A stretch of DNA of 64,000 bases from Buchnera aphidicola str. Ua (Uroleucon ambrosiae) (GCF_000225465.1 NC_017259.1:372001-436000); one strand, 5' to 3'; counted from the stretch's first letter, positions 1 to 10,293 are shown. A program made the numbers and translations. The notes: generated from the letters alone by a model not told the origin.

Positions 1-113
1 CAGCTTATTTGTTTAATATAGCAAAAAAAATATCTATAATTAAAAATATTAATATACAAACTCTTGCACAAATTACAACAAATAATTTTTTTAATCTCTT
101 TAAATTAAAATAA
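1..113 (+). CDS. ycfH: YcfH/TatD-family metal-dependent hydrolase, C-terminal end only
   Basis: An open frame runs in from the left edge (first full codon at position 3) and stops at TAA 111-113. The 36 residues end in ...[15 protein letters not shown], which resembles the C-terminus of E. coli YcfH (AQVTTDNFARLF), a TatD-family deoxyribonuclease-like metal hydrolase. In E. coli ycfH lies directly upstream of ptsG, as here, and this synteny supports the call. The start and the metal-binding residues lie outside the window, so integrity cannot be judged. Confidence 0.75.
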   Translation, partial: AYLFNIAKKISIIKNINIQTLAQITTNNFFNLFKLK

Positions 114-164
114 TATATAGTTTATGAAAAATTTGATATATATATATTTAGGAGTCTTTTAAAT

Positions 165-1598
165 ATGTTTAAAAACGTATTTGCAAACCTTCAAAAGGTT
201 GGTAAATCACTTATGTTACCTGTTTCAGTATTACCTATTGCAGGAATATTACTTGGAATAGGATCGGCTCATTTTATTTTATTTCCAGATATTCTTTCTG
301 AAATTATGGCTCAAACAGGAGGTTCTGTTTTTACAAATATGCCGTTAATTTTTGCAATTGGTGTAGCTCTTGGTTTTACTAAAAATGATGGTGTAGCAGC
401 ATTAGCAGCAGTTGTTTCTTACGGAATTTTAGTTCAAACATTAAATACAGTTGAACCAATTATTTTACATATCAATATTGATATAATAAAAAGTCAACAC
501 TTATCTGATACTGGTATATTAGGAGGAATTATTGCAGGAGCTATTTCAGCGTATATGTTTAATCAATTTTATCGTATTCAATTACCTGAATATTTAGGTT
601 TTTTTGGTGGAAAAAGATTCGTACCTATTATTTCAGGATTGTCTGCAATATTCATTGGTTTAATACTATCTATGATTTGGCCTCCAATTGGTCATGGAAT
701 AAAACAGTTTTCACAATGGGCAGCATACCAAAACCCTATGCTGGCTTTTACTTTATATGGATTAGTAGAAAGAACGCTTGTACCATTTGGATTACATCAT
801 ATATGGAATGTTCCGTTTCAAATGCAAATTGGAGAATATACTAATGCTATAGGACAAGTATTTCATGGAGATATTGCAAGATATATGGCTGGAGATTCAA
901 CTGCTGGAAATTTATCAGGAGGTTTTATCTTTAAAATGTATGGTCTTCCAGGAGCAGCTCTAGCAATATGGCAAACAGCTAAAAAAGAAAATAAAAATAA
1001 AATAGGAAGTGTTATGCTTTCAGCAGCATTAACTGCATTTTTAACAGGAATTACTGAACCTATTGAATTTTCATTTATTATTGTTGCACCTATACTATAT
1101 GTTATTCATGCTCTTCTAGCAGGATTATCTTTTCCATTATGTATTTTTTTAGACATGCGTGCAGGCACTAGTTTTTCACATGGTTTTATAGATTTTATAA
1201 TATTAAGTGGAAACAGTCACAATATTTTTCTATTTCCTATAGTCGGCATTATATATGGATTATTATATTACAGTATATTTTATTTTATCATTATTAATTT
1301 TAACTTAAATACACCAGGACGAGAAAATATTAAATATGAGTTTTTGGAAAAAAATAATAATGAAATTGCGCCATGTATCGTTAAAGCATTAGGTGGAAAA
1401 AATAATATTCAGAATTTAGATGCTTGTATTACTCGATTAAGAATTACAGTTTTAGAAATATCAAAAGTTAATCAAACAGATTTAAAAAATATTGGTGCTG
1501 CAGGAATAATTATTTCAGGATTAGGAATACAAATTGTATTTGGTACAAAATCTGAAAATATTAAAACAGCAATAGATGAATATATAAAAAAAATATAA
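165..1598 (+). CDS. ptsG: PTS glucose-specific EIICB permease
   Basis: Membrane transporter that takes up and phosphorylates glucose in the phosphotransferase system. The EIIC part (about residues 1-385) is a series of hydrophobic segments; the motif ITEPIEFSF near residue 295-305 is typical of the glucose-family sugar site. The EIIB domain follows, with the phospho-acceptor cysteine in DACITRLR near residue 421. The length, 477 aa, equals that of E. coli PtsG. An AGGAG sequence precedes the ATG. No fused EIIA is present, so it should depend on a separate Crr protein as in enterics. It sits between ycfH and hinT as in E. coli, with fhuE absent. It appears intact and is probably a main carbon-uptake route. 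Confidence 0.96.
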   Translation: MFKNVFANLQKVGKSLMLPVSVLPIAGILLGIGSAHFILFPDILSEIMAQTGGSVFTNMPLIFAIGVALGFTKNDGVAALAAVVSYGILVQTLNTVEPIILHINIDIIKSQHLSDTGILGGIIAGAISAYMFNQFYRIQLPEYLGFFGGKRFVPIISGLSAIFIGLILSMIWPPIGHGIKQFSQWAAYQNPMLAFTLYGLVERTLVPFGLHHIWNVPFQMQIGEYTNAIGQVFHGDIARYMAGDSTAGNLSGGFIFKMYGLPGAALAIWQTAKKENKNKIGSVMLSAALTAFLTGITEPIEFSFIIVAPILYVIHALLAGLSFPLCIFLDMRAGTSFSHGFIDFIILSGNSHNIFLFPIVGIIYGLLYYSIFYFIIINFNLNTPGRENIKYEFLEKNNNEIAPCIVKALGGKNNIQNLDACITRLRITVLEISKVNQTDLKNIGAAGIIISGLGIQIVFGTKSENIKTAIDEYIKKI

Positions 1599-1617
1599 TA
1601 ATTTTGGAAACTAAATT

Positions 1618-1962
1618 ATGAAAGATGGTTTAATTTTTAAAAAAATTATCAATAAAGAAACATCAGCAAATATTATTTATGAAGATAATATAGTAACTGC
1701 ATTTGAAGATATAAAACCTAAAGCATTGATTCACATATTAATTATACCGAATGTTTTTATTGCATCATCTAATGAAATTAATAAAACAAACAAACATATT
1801 TTAGCACATATGTTTTATATTGCCGTAAAAATTGCAAAAAAAACAAATATTAGCAAAGAAGGCTACAAAATCATTATTAATTGTAATAAAAATGGAGGCC
1901 AAGAAATAAATTATCTTCATATGCATTTATTAGGAGGAGAAAAACTAAAATTTTTATATTAA
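1618..1962 (+). CDS. hinT: HIT-family purine nucleoside phosphoramidase HinT, altered triad
   Basis: Histidine-triad nucleotide-binding protein that hydrolyses AMP-lysine-like phosphoramidates in the cytoplasm. The order ptsG-hinT-lpoB and the C-terminal LHMHLLGG motif identify it. It has 114 aa, slightly shorter than E. coli HinT (119 aa). The family signature is H-x-H-x-H-x-x; here residues 99-103 read Tyr-Leu-His-Met-His, so the first histidine is replaced by tyrosine (TAT instead of CAT), while the central nucleophilic histidine (His101) and the third (His103) remain. His39 in LIHILIIP is kept. It starts 19 bases after ptsG and may be cotranscribed with it. Confidence 0.93.
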   Translation: MKDGLIFKKIINKETSANIIYEDNIVTAFEDIKPKALIHILIIPNVFIASSNEINKTNKHILAHMFYIAVKIAKKTNISKEGYKIIINCNKNGGQEINYLHMHLLGGEKLKFLY

Positions 1963-2007
1963 TTTTAAAAAATAAAATTTCAATATATGATTATTTAAGG
2001 ATAAAAT

Positions 2008-2540
2008 GTGAATAAATATTGGCTATTAATTTGTTATATGATTTTTTTATAAATGGTTGTAATATTAACAAAAATTTAAATAATAATTTAATTCAAGAAA
2101 AAACACATTTCATTATTGTAGATTTTAATTCTGCTATAGAAAAAATTATGATAAATATCATAAAATTAAATAATTTATTGCACTATCAAAATACATTATG
2201 GTTTATTGATTTTCCAGAAAATCATACTAATATTGATTTAGATAATACAATTTTAATAAATGTAATAAAAGAACAATTTAATAAAACAAATAATATAATT
2301 AATTTTCTTGAACACAAAAGCATTGAAAAAGATAAAAAAAAATTAGGTATATCTAATATAAATAAAAATTTAGAAAATAGTGTTGCTATGTTATTATCTC
2401 GTAATAATCATGTAACATATTATTTACGTAGCTATATTTTTGGAGAAAAAAATCCTTATTCATTAAAAATAGAACTAGTTTTGGTTAAAACAGGAGAAAT
2501 AGTGTTTACACAATTAGAAAAATTTTATTGGAAAAAATAA
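2008..2540 (+). CDS. lpoB: LpoB, outer-membrane lipoprotein activator of PBP1b; frame broken at T7 tract
   Basis: The C-terminal part matches LpoB (SLKIELVLVKTGEIVF against LQMQLMLVQTGEIIW), the lipoprotein that activates penicillin-binding protein 1b in peptidoglycan synthesis; position after hinT agrees. The long frame has no good start: an in-frame TAA lies at 2013-2015 and the first usable codon would be a TTG at 2019. In the neighbouring frame a GTG at 2008, six bases after AAGGA (1997-2001), opens a lipoprotein signal (MNKYWLLICYMIF) that meets the main frame at a run of seven T (2042-2048). With eight T the product would read ...YMIFFINGCNINK, with the lipobox cysteine in place (177 aa; E. 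coli 213). As written the gene is frameshifted; slippage, a sequence error or early decay are all possible. Confidence 0.8.
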
Positions 2541-2666
2541 TGCTATAAAAAAATTTATTATATTTAATTATAAATAATTAAATATTATATATTATTTAAC
2601 GTTTTATATATTTGTTAATATATAATTGCAAATATATAAAATGATAAATACTATTATTAATATTAA

Positions 2667-2768
2667 TAAGAGCAGTCCTTTCTACTAAATTTCATAAATA
2701 ATTATTTTTTGCAAAATTTAAAATAGATATGATTATTTATAATATTCAATAGAAAGTTCTGACTCTTA
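2667..2768. other. Long interrupted stem-loop between lpoB and ompF
   Basis: TAAGAGCAGTCCTTTCTA (2667-2684) pairs with TAGAAAGTTCTGACTCTTA (2750-2768) through 6, 3 and 7 base pairs separated by a one-base bulge and a 2x2 internal loop. Inside it, after 9-base spacers on both sides, ATAAATAAT (2694-2702) pairs with ATTATTTAT (2732-2740). The structure lies in the space where the convergent lpoB (+) and ompF (-) transcripts end. It lacks a clear T run, so it is not a textbook terminator; an mRNA 3' end structure or a small RNA is possible. Confidence 0.5.
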
Positions 2769-2830
2769 ACATCCAATATATCTAGATAAAATTTTACACT
2801 TTTTATAAATAATTATATTTTTAAATAAGA

Positions 2831-3994
2831 TTAAAACTGATAAACTATTCCAGCACCAATAGTATTATCTGTAAAATTGTTTTGGTTTTTGTCAGCATTA
2901 TCATTTTTTAATAAATTAATTTTATAATTCATATATGTAGAAATATTTTTATTAAATTCGTAACGTGTAGAAATATTAATTTGTTTTGATGATGTTATAT
3001 CATTTTTATTTGCTCCATCTTTAAAAATGGATGTTTGTTTCTTTGAATCTAAGTAACTTAAAGCAGAGTAAAAACCTGAATGAAAATCATATTCAGCAAT
3101 AGCTTCAATATTTTGTGTTGTATTAATATATGGCTTTGTATTATCTTGATTATTATTGTTATTATTAGTTGCTTCGTTATTATTAATAACATTATCTGGT
3201 ATTAAATTACGTGCTTCACCATAAAAAGCTGCAATATATACATTATTTACATTATATTTAAAGCCTAATCCATATGCTCCAATATTATCACTCTTATTAT
3301 TTTTATCATCTTTATTCAAAAATAAATTTGGAGACGAAAAGAAAGAACCAACAGCAGTAAAACCAATATCAGTCTCATATTTTACAGATGCACCCCAAAT
3401 ATCACCTTTTTGTTTCTTATTTGATTGATTTTTTGCTGCATCTTGATATTGTACTGCAAAACTAACTCCATCTACTAAACCAAAAACATTATTATTTCTA
3501 TAAGTTAGTAAACCATTATTTCGACCTATCATATAATGATCATGATGATTAAAGAAACTATCTTGATTAATATATGGCATATGATTAGTTAATAATTGAA
3601 CATCATTAAAAATTCCATAATTACGCCCATAATCGATTGAACCCCAATCAGCATATTTAAAACCAGCATATCCTAAACGAACAGTATTAGACTGTTGTGC
3701 ATTCAATAATTTTTCTGGATATGAAAAATGAGTTTGATATTCAAGAGTACCATAGCTTAATAGTTCATCATTGATATTTATTGTCCCTGATAAACCTAAA
3801 ATAGCATTTGTGTCATCTGAATTAGATGTAATTGTGCTTGATAAAAAACCATGAGATAATTTATAATTAGGATTAATACTACCGTACAATTTAAGTTGAT
3901 TACCATTTTTATTAAAAATTTCTGCGGCATTAATTCCATTACTCATTCCTAATAAAATTGGTATGATAATTGCTAAAGATTTACGATTTGTCAT
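2831..3994 (-). CDS. ompF: Outer-membrane general porin (OmpF/OmpC family)
   Basis: Trimeric beta-barrel porin giving passive uptake of small solutes. A typical signal peptide is visible (Lys/Arg, hydrophobic core, cleavage after INA-AEIF), the mature N-terminus resembles enteric porins (NGNQLKLYG), and the protein ends in GAGIVYQF with the terminal phenylalanine needed for barrel assembly. It has 387 aa (E. coli OmpF 362). A low-complexity Asn-rich stretch (NNNEATNNNNNNQDN, around residues 273-287) lies in what should be a surface loop. AAAGG precedes the ATG. It lies downstream of asnS as ompF does in E. coli, which favours the ompF symbol, but OmpC-like assignment cannot be excluded. Confidence 0.9.
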   Translation of the reverse strand: MTNRKSLAIIIPILLGMSNGINAAEIFNKNGNQLKLYGSINPNYKLSHGFLSSTITSNSDDTNAILGLSGTININDELLSYGTLEYQTHFSYPEKLLNAQQSNTVRLGYAGFKYADWGSIDYGRNYGIFNDVQLLTNHMPYINQDSFFNHHDHYMIGRNNGLLTYRNNNVFGLVDGVSFAVQYQDAAKNQSNKKQKGDIWGASVKYETDIGFTAVGSFFSSPNLFLNKDDKNNKSDNIGAYGLGFKYNVNNVYIAAFYGEARNLIPDNVINNNEATNNNNNNQDNTKPYINTTQNIEAIAEYDFHSGFYSALSYLDSKKQTSIFKDGANKNDITSSKQINISTRYEFNKNISTYMNYKINLLKNDNADKNQNNFTDNTIGAGIVYQF

Positions 3995-4062
3995 AATTTT
4001 TTATACTACCTTTTAGTAAAAATAATTTAAATCAATATTAATTTATCAATATAAAATAAAAT

Positions 4063-4080
4063 TACTTATTGAAGTAATAT
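4063..4080. repeat. 18-bp motif upstream of ompF, copy 1
   Basis: TACTTATTGAAGTAATAT, about 70 bases upstream of the ompF start, recurs with one difference at 5688-5705 upstream of asnS. The surrounding ATTACTT-ATTG-AAGTAAT (4061-4078) is an inverted repeat with a 4-base centre. It could be an operator-like site, a promoter element or a remnant of a duplication. Confidence 0.45.
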
Positions 4081-4171
4081 ATTTTATATGTATATATCAA
4101 GACTATATATAAATAAAATACTTTATAGGAATACTAAAAAAAATATTATACAAAATATCAAAATATTATAA

Positions 4172-5572
4172 TTAAAAATTAGCATTGTTAACAGTTCTCG
4201 GGAATGGAATAAGATCTCTTATATTTACAATTCCAGTAATATAAGAGAGTAATCGTTCAAAACCCATACCAAAACCAGAATGCGGCACCGTACCATATCG
4301 ACGAAGATCACGATACCACCAATAATCTTCTTGTTTTAAGCCTAATTCTAATAAACGTTGATCTAAAATTGAAATACGTTCTTCACGTTGTGAACCACCA
4401 ATTAATTCGCCAATATTAGGAACTAATAAATCCATTGCTGCAACAGTTTTATTATCATTATTTAATCTCATGTAAAATGCTTTTAATTCTTTTGGATAAT
4501 TTTTGATGATTACAGGATTTTTAAAATATTTTTCTACAATAAAACGTTCATGTTCTGAAGATAAATCCATTCCTAAAAAAACAGATTCGTTAAATTGTGC
4601 TTTAGATTCCTGTAAAATACTTACAGCATCTATATAATCTATACGTACATAATCAGATGATAATAATTTTTCTAAACGATTAATGATTTGGGTATCAGTA
4701 TAATTTTTAAGAAAACTGATATCTGATAAACAATGTTTTAATACAGATTTACAAATATATTTTAACATGTATTCAGAAAAATCTAATATATCATTTAAGT
4801 CAGAAAAAGCTGATTCTACTTCTAGCATCCAAAATTCTGATAAATGACGTACAGTATTAGAATTTTCAGCTCGAAATATAGGACCAAAAGTATAAACTTT
4901 TGATAAAGAACAAGCATATGTTTCAATATTTAATTGACCTGAAACAGTTAAAAAAGATTCTTTCCCAAAAAAATCTTTTTTAAAATTAACAGATCCATCT
5001 TCATTCTTAGGAATATTTTTCATATCTAATGTTGACACACGAAACATATCACCTGCACCTTCAGTATTTAAACTAGTTATAATAGGTGTAGGTACCCAAA
5101 AATAATTATTTTTATCAAAAAAACGATGTAATGATTGCATGACATGATTTCTTATTCTAGATACAACACCTATTAAATTTGTTCTTGATCTTAAATGAGC
5201 TACTTTCCTTAAATATTCCATACTATGTTTTTTAGCAGAAACTGGATAAGTATCTGGATTTTCAATCCAACCTAATACTTCAATTTTTTTTAATTCAATT
5301 TCATATTTTTGTTTAATACCAATAGAAAATATTAATTTTCCAGTAACTATAACAGAACAGCCAATAGTCAAACGTAATACATCTGTATAATAATTAGATA
5401 AAATATTTTTAGCAATAACTTGTATTGACTCAACGCATGAACCATCATAAACAGAAATAAAAGAAAAACCTAATTTTGAACTTCTACAACTTTTGACCCA
5501 TCCGCGTATAGTAATACAACTATTTACTACAATATCATCTTTATATATATTTAATATTGATACTACATTCAT
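4172..5572 (-). CDS. asnS: Asparaginyl-tRNA synthetase
   Basis: Class IIb synthetase that charges tRNA-Asn with asparagine. The N-terminal OB fold for anticodon binding (about residues 1-105) is followed by the class II catalytic domain: motif 2 appears as [15 protein letters not shown] (about residue 233 onward) and motif 3 as [10 protein letters not shown] near the C-terminus. The length of 466 aa equals E. coli AsnS. The ATG start gives the usual N-terminus ([13 protein letters not shown]). It lies between pncB and ompF on the same strand. It seems fully intact. Confidence 0.97.
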   Translation of the reverse strand: MNVVSILNIYKDDIVVNSCITIRGWVKSCRSSKLGFSFISVYDGSCVESIQVIAKNILSNYYTDVLRLTIGCSVIVTGKLIFSIGIKQKYEIELKKIEVLGWIENPDTYPVSAKKHSMEYLRKVAHLRSRTNLIGVVSRIRNHVMQSLHRFFDKNNYFWVPTPIITSLNTEGAGDMFRVSTLDMKNIPKNEDGSVNFKKDFFGKESFLTVSGQLNIETYACSLSKVYTFGPIFRAENSNTVRHLSEFWMLEVESAFSDLNDILDFSEYMLKYICKSVLKHCLSDISFLKNYTDTQIINRLEKLLSSDYVRIDYIDAVSILQESKAQFNESVFLGMDLSSEHERFIVEKYFKNPVIIKNYPKELKAFYMRLNNDNKTVAAMDLLVPNIGELIGGSQREERISILDQRLLELGLKQEDYWWYRDLRRYGTVPHSGFGMGFERLLSYITGIVNIRDLIPFPRTVNNANF

Positions 5573-5687
5573 ATAATATTTCCTACATTTCTTATTGCTT
5601 ATTTGAAAATAGATTATAGAATTTTTTTAAAATATTAAAAACTTTTTATATTTTCTAAAAAATAAATTTTAATTATATTAAAACAAG

Positions 5688-5705
5688 TACTTATTGAAGC
5701 AATAT
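5688..5705. repeat. 18-bp motif upstream of asnS, copy 2
   Basis: TACTTATTGAAGCAATAT differs in one base from the motif at 4063-4080. It lies about 115 bases upstream of the asnS ATG, in the same orientation relative to its downstream gene as the ompF copy. Its function is unknown. Confidence 0.45.
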
Positions 5706-5795
5706 AGATTGTAAAATAGAAATATAAATGATATTTATATTACCTTACTAAATATATTGAATTATTATTATTGATATTTTAACATGTAATTTTAT

Positions 5796-6992
5796 CTATT
5801 TATTTAACGATACATCAAATGTTTTACATAAAATATTTAAAAAATGTGAATCTACACAATATGTTTTACCTGGACTATCAGATATTTTAGCCACAGGTTT
5901 ACCATTGCATTTCACTAATTTAATAACAATATTTAAAGGCTTAACATATGGAATATCGCAAGTTAATTGTGTTCCAATACCAAATATCATATTAATCTTT
6001 CTATAAAAATTTTTATATAAAAATATAATTTTTTCAAAATTTAAATTATCAGAAAACAATAACGTTTTAGTTAAAGGATTAATACCTAATTTATTATAAT
6101 GTTTAATAGCTTTTTCAGACCATTTAAATGGATCACCAGAATCATGTCTGATTCCTTGATAAGAAGAAGCTAAACTGAAATTAAAATCACTTAAAAAAGC
6201 ATTCATATTAATTGAATCTGTCAGAGCAATATTTAAATAATTTTTGTACTGACGTAGCCATATTTTTAAAGCTAAAATCTGACTATTTTTCAAATTAGTA
6301 CTAATTTGTTGATGCGCTTGAAACCATTCATGCGCTTGTGTTCCTACAGGTTTTAATTGTAATACACGAGATATATGATAGTTACTGGAACCAATAAAAA
6401 AAGGACATATTTTTTTTAATCTTTCAATAACAGATAATTGAACATCATAAGAAAACCGTCTTCTTGTGCCAAAATCAACAATTTTTAAATGAGATAAATC
6501 TAATGTATTCGTATTATTAAAAAATTTTTTTAATTTATTATCTAAGTGTGTAATAGCTAGTTGAGTATTAATATTTGGAGATAAATTATAATGAAATATT
6601 TCACTAATTAAAGATAAAATAGGTACTTCCCATAATATTATTTCTTTCCATAAACCACTGATACGAATCTTTAATTGTCCTCGATGATTTTTAATTTTCA
6701 CTTGCGCAATATTATAACGAAAATTTTTTAACCAGTTTAGATATTTTCTTTTAAAATATGGAAAAGAAATTAGATACATATATTCTGCATGACTTAAAGA
6801 TAAAGATTGCATCATATTAATCTGTTCTAATAAAATATTCGCATAACAACCTAAATTATTTTCTCCTCTACAAAAAAACTCAGAAACTACATGAACATTA
6901 TCATAATGATAAAAAATAGCTTGTTGCATATGAAATTTATATGCATCAGTATCAAGCAATGTTTTTATTATTGGATTATGATATTGTTTCAT
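5796..6992 (-). CDS. pncB: Nicotinate phosphoribosyltransferase
   Basis: Converts nicotinate and PRPP to nicotinate mononucleotide, the entry step of NAD salvage. The segment [13 protein letters not shown] (about residues 214-226) carries the family's active-site histidine that is phosphorylated during turnover, and RHDSGDPF is another family motif. It has 398 aa, against 400 in E. coli. The N-terminal [19 protein letters not shown] is characteristic. It lies upstream of asnS, as in E. coli. It implies that nicotinate from the host is used for NAD. Confidence 0.96.
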   Translation of the reverse strand: MKQYHNPIIKTLLDTDAYKFHMQQAIFYHYDNVHVVSEFFCRGENNLGCYANILLEQINMMQSLSLSHAEYMYLISFPYFKRKYLNWLKNFRYNIAQVKIKNHRGQLKIRISGLWKEIILWEVPILSLISEIFHYNLSPNINTQLAITHLDNKLKKFFNNTNTLDLSHLKIVDFGTRRRFSYDVQLSVIERLKKICPFFIGSSNYHISRVLQLKPVGTQAHEWFQAHQQISTNLKNSQILALKIWLRQYKNYLNIALTDSINMNAFLSDFNFSLASSYQGIRHDSGDPFKWSEKAIKHYNKLGINPLTKTLLFSDNLNFEKIIFLYKNFYRKINMIFGIGTQLTCDIPYVKPLNIVIKLVKCNGKPVAKISDSPGKTYCVDSHFLNILCKTFDVSLNK

Positions 6993-7204
6993 AGTTTTTT
7001 TCTTATTTGATTATACTGTTTTATATAAAACAGCTATTGTAAAATAAATATTACACAGTTTTATATTTTAATAAAATTTAATATTATTGAAATATTAATA
7101 TAAAAATATACCATAAAATTGCAAATATAAAAAAATCTATTAATATCTAAAAATATTTTTGTTATGATTTTATGAATTTCAATCTATATTAAATAAGAAT
7201 TATA

Positions 7205-7600
7205 ATGTTTTATTATTGAACTCGTAAACTATTATTTTTTTTTAATATAATTTGAAAAATTTAATTTTTTATAATATTTCAGTATTTAAAAACATAAAAC
7301 TATTAAATATTTATTATAAAATAATGTACTCATAGAAAATAAATATATATATTACTGTCTAACATACAATTTTATTAGAACTAAAATAAAAATAAAATAT
7401 TATGAATGTGCATTTTCAAATAAAATTAGTTTTTTATTTATTTTTTTTTGTTAAACGTTAAACAAAAAATATTTTTTACATTTTTTAATACCTAATTTAA
7501 AATTTTTAAAAAAATATTTTAAAAGTTTAATATAAACATTTAATTATAAAAAAATAAGTTTAATAATATCAAAATTTCATGCTTTAAAACATAAATATTA
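7205..7600 (+). pseudogene. pyrD: Eroded relic of pyrD (dihydroorotate dehydrogenase), N-terminal third
   Basis: This space between pncB and rlmL is where pyrD lies in E. coli and, from memory, in other Buchnera. From ATG 7205 the frame reads MFYY*TRKLLFFFN with further stops, aligning with E. coli PyrD MYYPFVRKALFQLD (RK, LF and Tyr at matching positions). At 7491 the sequence reads PNLKFLKK, close to PyrD KPRLFRLV, which should fall at 7496 if spacing were unchanged. A fragment KFNN near 7556 may be the GFNN motif. Stops are many and the last two thirds are not recognisable. Called by eye from few identities, so moderately uncertain, but order and spacing agree. Confidence 0.6.
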
Positions 7601-8157
7601 ATAATATTAACAATAATCAAAATAATATTAAACTAGCAAATCAAAAAAAAATATCAACATATTATTTTTTAATACAAAAAAATTCAAGATTATATAAAAT
7701 CATTTTACAATCTTTAAAAATACCATTTTAATCTATCTAAAAATATATTCATAGAAAAAAATTTGATTGAATTGTTAATTGAATAATTAATATAAATTTT
7801 AAAATGATTTATGATATATAAAATTTCTATAATATTTTTTTGCATTGATATTAATTAAAATTATTTATTAGTATTATATTTATACAATCTATAAGATATA
7901 CAAATATTAAGTGAATTCTTTAAAAAAACAATGATATAATTATATTTATGATAAAATTTTTTTGTTAATACTATCTATTATATTATAAACTTAATTAGTG
8001 CAATATATAATTAATAATAAATAAAATATTTTATGATGTTATCAAGACATAATTTTATTATATTTTAATAAATGTCTCTATAAATTATTATATCAAATAA
8101 ACAGATATAATATATCTTTAAAAAAATTAAATTCAATTAAATACAACTAGTATAAAA
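7601..8157. other. Non-coding AT-rich spacer, presumed eroded pyrD 3' part
   Basis: No open frame with family resemblance is visible on either strand. By position it would hold the C-terminal part of the former pyrD and the region upstream of rlmL. No convincing PyrD C-terminal motif was found, and the space is too short for a complete gene, so a deletion is likely. Confidence 0.5.
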
Positions 8158-10272
8158 ATGAAAATAAATTATTTGTTTGCAAGTACTCACTTTGGAACTG
8201 AGCAATTACTAAAACAAGAATTATTACGTTTAGGAATTAAAAATAGTACTATTATAAATGGAGGAGTTTATTATGAAGCAAATGATTTTTTGTTATATAA
8301 AACTTTAATGTGGAGTCGTATTGCGTCACGTATTTTTTTATGTATTACAAATTTTTATATAAAAAATAGCCAAGATCTTTATTTAAAAATATATGATATT
8401 GATTGGAATAAAATTTTTTATAAAAATAGCACTTTTGCTATTAATTTTAAAGGAACAAATAATATTATACGTAATAGTTTGTTTGGAGCATTAATTACAA
8501 AAGATGCAATTATTGATCAATTTAGAAAAAAATATTGTATTCGTCTAAATATTAATTTAATTGAACCAGATATTCGAATAAAATTATTATTATTAAATAA
8601 TAATATAATACATGTAATGCTAGATTTAAGTGGAGAATCTTTACATAAAAGAGGATATCGTAAATTTTTTAATCAAACTCCAATTAAAGAAAATTTAGCT
8701 AGCGCAATAATTATTAATTCAGGATGGAATAAAAATTTACCAATAATTGACCCCATGTGTGGTTCAGGAACTTTATTAATTGAAGCAGCTATGATGGCTT
8801 CTAATAGAGCACCAGGGCTCAAAAGATCAAAATGGGGGTTTCAATCATGGAAAGATTATAATAAAAAAATATGGACGCAAATTATACAAGAAGCAAAAGA
8901 AAAATTTGAAATCGGTATGCAAACATGTCTAAAAAATTTTTTTATAGGATATGATTCAAATACAGACATCATAAAAAAAGCTAAAATTAATGCATTACAT
9001 GCAGGCGTATTAAAAATCATTGAGTTTAAAACACAAAATCTAGAAAATTTTAAAAACATAAATCAAACAAAAATAGAATCAGGAATATTGTTAACTAATC
9101 CACCATATGGAAATAGATATAAAACTGAAAGCCAATTAGTAAGTTTATATATACAATTGGGTATCATATCTAAAAATTATTTTGAAAATTGGAAATTATC
9201 TATATTTAGCGCATCAAAATTTTTATTCAATTTCTTGCAAATGAAACCTAACAAAAAATATTTTTTTAAAAATGGTTCATTAGATTGCATTCAACATAAC
9301 TATACTATTTATTTAAAAAATAAAGTTATCATAAATAATGAATACGAAAATAGATTAAAAAAAAATTTTAAAAAATTTAAAAAATGGGCTGATATTCAAA
9401 ATATAGAATGTTTTCGTATATATAATGCTGATTTGCCAAATTATAATATCATAGTAGATGTTTATAAAAATTGGATAGTAATTCAAGAATATCAAGCTCC
9501 AAAAGAAATACATAGTTATAAAACTTTAAGAAGATTATGTGATGCTATCTACTATACTAAAAAAATATTATCTGTTTCAATAGATAATATAATTTTCAAA
9601 ATTAGAAAAAAAAATACACATAAAACACAGTATAAAAAGCTATCTAATAGTAATAATTTTATTTTAATTCAAGAATATCATGCAAAATTTTTAGTCAATT
9701 TAATAGATTATATAGATACTGGATTATTTTCTGATAAAAGAATTTTAAGAAAATTATTAGGTAAAATGTCTTATGATAAAGATTTTCTTAATTTATTTTC
9801 ATATACTGCTACTGCTAGTGTATATGCTGGATTAGGTAATGCTAAAAGCACCACTAGTATAGATATTTCTAATACTTATATTAAATGGTCTATGAAAAAT
9901 ATGGCTATTAATAATTTAACTGGATCTCAACATATTTTTATTAAATCTGATTGTTTAAAATGGATAAAAAAGACTCATAAAACATTTGATTTAATATTTA
10001 TTAATCCACCAACTTTTTCTAATTCTAAAAATATGAATCAATCATTTGACGTAAAAAAAGATTATTTTAATTTGATGATTAATTTAAAAAAAATTTTACG
10101 TTATCATGGTTATATTATTTTTTCTAGTTCTACAAAAAATTTTGAACTTGATTATAATTTTATGAACAAGATCAAATTATATGCAAAAAAAATTACTCAA
10201 CAAGTACAATCAAAAGATTATTTAAAATATTCTAATAATTATCATTCATGGCTAATACAGCATATACAATAA
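8158..10272 (+). CDS. rlmL: Bifunctional 23S rRNA methyltransferase RlmKL (m2G2445 / m7G2069)
   Basis: Two SAM-dependent methyltransferases in one chain acting on 23S rRNA helix 74. The N-terminal part (THUMP, about residues 1-160) is followed by the RlmL domain with the SAM motif DPMCGSGTLLIEAA and catalytic NPPYGNR (about residue 316), then the RlmK domain with NLFSYTATASVYAG and NPPTF (about residue 619). It has 704 aa (E. coli 702). The ATG start gives the expected short N-terminus. It lies 21 bases before uup, the E. coli neighbour. It looks intact although metK in this window is a pseudogene, so its SAM must come from elsewhere. Confidence 0.95.
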   Translation: MKINYLFASTHFGTEQLLKQELLRLGIKNSTIINGGVYYEANDFLLYKTLMWSRIASRIFLCITNFYIKNSQDLYLKIYDIDWNKIFYKNSTFAINFKGTNNIIRNSLFGALITKDAIIDQFRKKYCIRLNINLIEPDIRIKLLLLNNNIIHVMLDLSGESLHKRGYRKFFNQTPIKENLASAIIINSGWNKNLPIIDPMCGSGTLLIEAAMMASNRAPGLKRSKWGFQSWKDYNKKIWTQIIQEAKEKFEIGMQTCLKNFFIGYDSNTDIIKKAKINALHAGVLKIIEFKTQNLENFKNINQTKIESGILLTNPPYGNRYKTESQLVSLYIQLGIISKNYFENWKLSIFSASKFLFNFLQMKPNKKYFFKNGSLDCIQHNYTIYLKNKVIINNEYENRLKKNFKKFKKWADIQNIECFRIYNADLPNYNIIVDVYKNWIVIQEYQAPKEIHSYKTLRRLCDAIYYTKKILSVSIDNIIFKIRKKNTHKTQYKKLSNSNNFILIQEYHAKFLVNLIDYIDTGLFSDKRILRKLLGKMSYDKDFLNLFSYTATASVYAGLGNAKSTTSIDISNTYIKWSMKNMAINNLTGSQHIFIKSDCLKWIKKTHKTFDLIFINPPTFSNSKNMNQSFDVKKDYFNLMINLKKILRYHGYIIFSSSTKNFELDYNFMNKIKLYAKKITQQVQSKDYLKYSNNYHSWLIQHIQ

Positions 10273-10293
10273 ATTTAAAGGATTAAACAATTT

